Assembly (NCBI RefSeq): GCF_002811245.1
Contig: NZ_NIVQ01000015.1
Coordinates: 1-64,000, forward strand
From: Vibrio salilacus
GTDB taxonomy: Bacteria > Pseudomonadota > Gammaproteobacteria > Enterobacterales > Vibrionaceae
Length of the DNA: 64,000 nt
Reading direction: 5' to 3'
Positions 60,210 through 64,000 of the stretch are shown in pieces; positions within the stretch are counted from its first letter, which is position 1; every line of letters begins with the position of its first letter. The notes under the pieces are model-generated. The model was not told where the DNA came from. It worked only from the letters and a program-made list of their open reading frames with translations, and made no database searches. The position numbers and the translations under genes are program-made.

Positions 60210-61394
60210 ATGTTTACCCCTTCCCCTTACGGTTGGATTTCACAGTATTTTGTCGGTTTCTTTTTTGCCTATGGTGTCTATTTGCCATTTTGGGCGTTGT
60301 GGTTTGAAGAGCAGGGGGTATCGGCAACGGATATCGGCTTGTTAATTGGTCTTGGCTTTGCCACGCGCTGCCTTGTCAATATGCTCCTGACGCCACGGAT
60401 TCATAAAGTCGAACACTTGATGCCAGCACTGCGTTGGTTGAGTTTCGCCTCGATTTTGTTTATCGGTTTCCATTTTTTTACCGGGGGAAGCTTTTGGTTA
60501 ATGGCGCTGGCGACCGTATTGTTTAACTTGTGCTGTGGTCCGGCCGTGCCATTGTCTGACGCGATGGCAAACTATTACGCGCGTATTAACATGCTTGATT
60601 ATGGTCGTACTCGCTTATGGGGGTCGGTTGCGTTTATTGCCGGTTCAACGGCCGTGGGCTTTTTAGTGGCTCAATATGGCAGTGACATGATTTTGTATAC
60701 CGCGTTGGCTGGGGTGGTGTTTGCGCTGTTGTTCTCATTGCGCAGTATCAACCCAATGCCAGTGACAACCAGTGAAGAAAACACCGAGCGCCCAAAATTA
60801 ACCGAGTTGCTTCGCGAGTTGCCAGTGATCAAATTCCTGATCTTGGCCGCTCTGATTCAGGGCAGTCACGCCGCCTATTACAGTTTTAGTTCTATCTATT
60901 GGAAAGAGGCGGGTTATTCAGAAGATATTATTGGTTACTTGTGGAGTTTAGGGGTTGTCGCCGAAGTTGCCGTGTTTGCGCTGAGCAAACGTTTGTTTTC
61001 GGGATGGAGCTTGCGCGCGCTGTTCATGGTTGCATCGATTGGCGTTATTGTTCGTTGGGGGCTCACGGCATCAACCACGGTGTTACTGGGCTTGGTGCTT
61101 ATCCAATTGTTACACGGGGTGACGTTTGCCATGGCTCATATTGCGGCTATTCAGTATATCCAGCATTCTGAGCAGCGTAAGATGGTGGCTCTGCAAGCAC
61201 TATACAATGCCATTCCTCTGGGGGCTTTTATTGCCCTAATGACCACCTTAAGTGGTTGGGGCTATGAGAATTGGGGCGCGAATGTGTTTTGGGTCATGGC
61301 GGCGATGGGGGTATTAGCGTTATTTATTCGTTTAGATCCTCAGCCACATAATGTTAAGCAAGTGCTTAAAGCGGAGCCTAATGCACAGAATTAA
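60210..61394 (+). CDS. MFS transporter, HcaT/3-phenylpropionate-type family
   Basis: 394 residues with about 12 hydrophobic helices. The N-terminus SPYGWISQYFVGFFFAYGVY and the following FWALWFEEQG match the nucleoside/phenylpropionate-type MFS group that includes E. coli HcaT. The real substrate in this organism is unknown; a position beside the acetate cluster hints at a carboxylate. AGAGGTCATC gives a good ribosome site for the ATG at 60210; the ORF's earlier start is less likely. It is divergent from the DUF294 gene. Confidence 0.88.
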   Translation: MFTPSPYGWISQYFVGFFFAYGVYLPFWALWFEEQGVSATDIGLLIGLGFATRCLVNMLLTPRIHKVEHLMPALRWLSFASILFIGFHFFTGGSFWLMALATVLFNLCCGPAVPLSDAMANYYARINMLDYGRTRLWGSVAFIAGSTAVGFLVAQYGSDMILYTALAGVVFALLFSLRSINPMPVTTSEENTERPKLTELLRELPVIKFLILAALIQGSHAAYYSFSSIYWKEAGYSEDIIGYLWSLGVVAEVAVFALSKRLFSGWSLRALFMVASIGVIVRWGLTASTTVLLGLVLIQLLHGVTFAMAHIAAIQYIQHSEQRKMVALQALYNAIPLGAFIALMTTLSGWGYENWGANVFWVMAAMGVLALFIRLDPQPHNVKQVLKAEPNAQN

Positions 61395-61430
61395 CCCTAT
61401 CTGATTGAGTTGACTGCGTATCCTTAGTTA

Positions 61431-61462
61431 AATAAACCCTCTCCATTGCGAGAGGGTTTATT
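61431..61462 (+). terminator. Terminator after the MFS gene
   Basis: A 13-bp perfect stem (61431-61443 with 61450-61462), 6-nt loop, followed by T-rich sequence to 61468. It separates the transporter from the sensor kinase gene. Confidence 0.9.
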
Positions 61463-61505
61463 TTTTATTGCGATCCATGAACTCAAAATAAGATAAGGAT
61501 ATCTG

Positions 61506-64000
61506 ATGCAAGGTTGGTTGGTGATCACCGTATCGCTGTTGTATCTCGGTTTATTGTTCGTTATTGCTTGGTACGGTGATAGACGCCCTTCATGGCTAGC
61601 GAGTTGGCGCCCTTGGGTATACAGCTTATCAATAGCGGTTTACTGTACCTCATGGACCTTTTACGGCACGGTAGGGCAAGCCAGTAGTAACCCTTGGTCA
61701 TTTCTTCCTATCTATATCGCGCCGATTTTAGTCTTTACTTTGGGTTGGCGAGTTCTTGCGCGGTTAATTTTGACGGCGAAACGTGAACACATTACCTCGA
61801 TTGCGGATTTCATTGCGGCTCGCTATGGTAAATCACAAGGTTTGGCTGTCGCGGTAACGGTGATAGCGGTGGTGGGCATCTTGCCCTATATCGCTCTGCA
61901 ACTGCGCGGCATTACCATGGGACTCGAGATCATCGCGCCCGATTTATCGGTCCAATTTAAAAGTTTGGGCTTTGATGTGTCTTGGTTTGTAGTGCTCGCT
62001 TTAGCCATGTTCACCATGTTATTTGGTACTCGACACATCGACAACACCGAGCACCATCGCGGAATGATGATGGCGATTGCGTTTGAATCGATTATTAAGC
62101 TGGTGGCGTTTCTGGTTGTTGGTGTGTTTATCCTCTTTCTGGCGTTAAAGCGCACTGATGTCGAATTGCTTGAGGTGGCGCGTCAAACCTATCAAGCGCC
62201 CAACTTTCCGACCTTATTGATTCATACTGTACTGACCATGCTCGCAATAGTCTGTCTGCCGCGTCAGTTCCATACTATGGTGGTCGAAAATGAACGTGCG
62301 CAAGATTTACATACCGCGCGCTGGCTATTCCCTATCTATCTGATTTTGATGGGGCTGTTTGTGTTGCCGATTGCTTGGGTGGGGCAGGCACTATTAAGCG
62401 ATGTTAGTCCGGATACTTATGTAATCAGCTTGCCGATGGCGGTAGGCGCATCAGATATAGCACTACTTGCGTTTTTGGGCGGTACATCAGCCGCCAGTGG
62501 TATGGTGATCGTGTCAACCATTGCGTTGGCGATCATGGTCTCCAATGACTTGGTGATGCCGCTCTTATTGCGTCGTATGCGCTTAGCGCAACGCACTCAT
62601 CGCCATTTCTCTGAGTTATTACTCGTCATTCGCCGTGGCTTAATTCTGCTGTTGCTCCTTGGCGCTTGGGGTTTTTATCAAGTGTTAGGAAGTATTCACT
62701 CACTTTCAGCAATAGGCTTCCTGTCGTTTGCGGCGATCACGCAATTTGCACCGGCGTTGCTCGGCGGTATGTATTGGCGCCAAGGCAATCGTAAAGGGGT
62801 TTATGTCGGTTTAGCGGTCGGTTTTACCTTGTGGCTGATCACCTTAATGAGTCAAACCGGCATATTGGCTGGCAGTGCAGAAAATAATTTTCTTTTGTGG
62901 ATGATTACTCCACCTGAGTGGTTGCAAGCGCTGGAAGTGAAAAATTCCGACTGGGGCATTGTGCTGAGTGTTGCACTCAATAGTTTGTGTTACGTGGTGG
63001 TTTCCATGCTAACGCGCGCTAGCCTCAGTGAGCGCTTACAGTCGGCCTCTTTCATTGGTACCCCCTTGCCTGAAAGTGAAAACATGAGCTTGTATCAAAG
63101 CCGTGTCACGGTCGGTGAGTTAGAAATGCTGGCGTCGCGTTTTGTTGGTCGCCAGCGAGTACGCAGCGCATTTCGTCAGTATTGGCAACAGCAACGTGAA
63201 ACCTTAATGCCCAACCAGCAAGCGCCATCAACCCTGATTCGCCATACTGAAAGGGTCTTAGCTGGGGTATTTGGTGCTTCATCGGCTAAGTTAGTCCTTA
63301 CTTCGGCTTTGCAAGGTCGTAATATGCAGCTTGAAGAGGTCGCGACCATTGTCGATGAAGCGTCGGAGCTGTATGACTTTAGCCGTGGCTTACTGCAAGG
63401 AGCGATTGAGCACATTGGCCAAGGCATTGCGGTGGTAGACAAGCAATTACGTTTGGTGGCTTGGAATCAGCGTTATCTAGAGCTGTTTACTTTTCCGGCA
63501 GGGCTGATTCAGGTTGGCAGGCCGATTGCGGATGTGATTCGACACAATGCCGAGCAGGGCTTATGTGGTCCGGGTGACCCAGAAGAGCATGTACGTCGCC
63601 GAGTGTATTATCTTGATCAAGGGTCGCGGCATACCTCTTCTCGCGTGCGACCTGATGGACGGGTGATTGAGGTGCAAGGTAATCCTATGCCGGGCGGCGG
63701 GTTTGTTATGAGCTTTACCGATATTACGGTCTTTCGCGATGCAGAACAGGCGCTCAAAGAGGCGAACGAAACCCTTGAAGAGCGAGTAACAGCGCGAACT
63801 CAAGAACTTGAGCAGATGAACAAAAAACTCGTGACGGCGACTCAGCGCTCTGAACATGAATCTCAATCCAAATCACGCTTTTTGGCGGCGGTGAGTCACG
63901 ACTTGATGCAGCCGCTCAATGCTGCGCGGTTGTTCGCCTCTTCTTTGTCTGAAGTGGCGAAAGATCCAGAGACAAAGCAGTTGTCGCAATACATCGAAAG
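61506..64000 (+). CDS. crbS: CrbS-like sensor: Na+/solute-symporter domain fused to histidine kinase (partial)
   Basis: The frame is open from the ATG at 61506 (AAGGAT upstream) to the window edge, about 831 codons. Roughly residues 1-520 form a 12-13 helix SSS-type transporter domain (starting MQGWLVITVSLLYLG). A STAC/PAS region follows (about 600-740, with AIEHIGQGIAVVDKQ), then a coiled coil and the histidine-kinase H-box AAVSHDLMQPLNAARLF just before the edge. This matches CrbS of V. cholerae, which with CrbR activates acs in the acetate switch. The ATPase and any receiver domain lie outside the window. Confidence 0.9.
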   Translation, partial: MQGWLVITVSLLYLGLLFVIAWYGDRRPSWLASWRPWVYSLSIAVYCTSWTFYGTVGQASSNPWSFLPIYIAPILVFTLGWRVLARLILTAKREHITSIADFIAARYGKSQGLAVAVTVIAVVGILPYIALQLRGITMGLEIIAPDLSVQFKSLGFDVSWFVVLALAMFTMLFGTRHIDNTEHHRGMMMAIAFESIIKLVAFLVVGVFILFLALKRTDVELLEVARQTYQAPNFPTLLIHTVLTMLAIVCLPRQFHTMVVENERAQDLHTARWLFPIYLILMGLFVLPIAWVGQALLSDVSPDTYVISLPMAVGASDIALLAFLGGTSAASGMVIVSTIALAIMVSNDLVMPLLLRRMRLAQRTHRHFSELLLVIRRGLILLLLLGAWGFYQVLGSIHSLSAIGFLSFAAITQFAPALLGGMYWRQGNRKGVYVGLAVGFTLWLITLMSQTGILAGSAENNFLLWMITPPEWLQALEVKNSDWGIVLSVALNSLCYVVVSMLTRASLSERLQSASFIGTPLPESENMSLYQSRVTVGELEMLASRFVGRQRVRSAFRQYWQQQRETLMPNQQAPSTLIRHTERVLAGVFGASSAKLVLTSALQGRNMQLEEVATIVDEASELYDFSRGLLQGAIEHIGQGIAVVDKQLRLVAWNQRYLELFTFPAGLIQVGRPIADVIRHNAEQGLCGPGDPEEHVRRRVYYLDQGSRHTSSRVRPDGRVIEVQGNPMPGGGFVMSFTDITVFRDAEQALKEANETLEERVTARTQELEQMNKKLVTATQRSEHESQSKSRFLAAVSHDLMQPLNAARLFASSLSEVAKDPETKQLSQYIE

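Overview
The window is a stretch of the larger chromosome of a Vibrio (Vibrionaceae). The evidence is gene order plus lineage markers: an AphA-type PadR regulator next to ppc, an argininosuccinate lyase fused to an acetyltransferase, a peroxiredoxin-glutaredoxin hybrid divergent from oxyR, the dam-damX-aroKB-pilMNOPQ block, and an acs cluster with a CrbS-type transporter/sensor kinase. Assignments rest on reading the sequence and recalling families; no search was run. I saw no tRNA, rRNA or CRISPR.

Layout. 1-123: the start of an IS630-type transposase gene running off the left edge. 223-1786: glpX and zapB, divergent. 1861-7089: the methionine block, with metF, then metB-metL on the minus strand and metJ divergent, and tandem MetJ operators in the metB/metJ gap and upstream of metF. 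7180-15491: malic enzyme, rpmE, priA, cytR, ftsN, hslVU. 15558-18900: frdABCD (minus strand). 19317-23557: epmA, a YibN-like rhodanese, secB, gpsA, cysE. 23657-27249: aphA with a long, probably sRNA-controlled leader, then ppc. 27576-34140: arginine biosynthesis, with argE divergent from argC-argB-argG-argH and ArgR-like operators. 34326-36850: a small DUF3624-like protein, a RidA-like protein, the Prx-Grx hybrid and oxyR. 36893-43282: mrcA divergent from pilMNOPQ. 43435-50173: aroK, aroB, damX, dam, rpe, gph, trpS.

50174-52683 is the one clearly plastic interval. It holds a palindromic repeat, yjaG, a 2-hydroxyacid dehydrogenase, a truncated GIY-YIG nuclease gene and a decayed IS630 transposase. 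By my recollection of V. cholerae gene order, this is also where synteny jumps from the trpS neighbourhood to the accBC/acs neighbourhood. 52684-64000: accC, accB, aroQ, acs, a DEDD exonuclease, a cNMP/CBS/DUF294 protein, an MFS transporter, and the first ~831 codons of a CrbS-like sensor that leaves the right edge.

Most of the window is conserved housekeeping sequence. I found no convincing new defence or mobile system. The observations most worth following are the Hof/Com-like form of the pilus secretin operon (PilQ without an AMIN region, PilP without a lipobox), the aphA leader, the ArgH-acetyltransferase fusion, the inverted-repeat element after trpS, and the layered gene and IS decay before accC.
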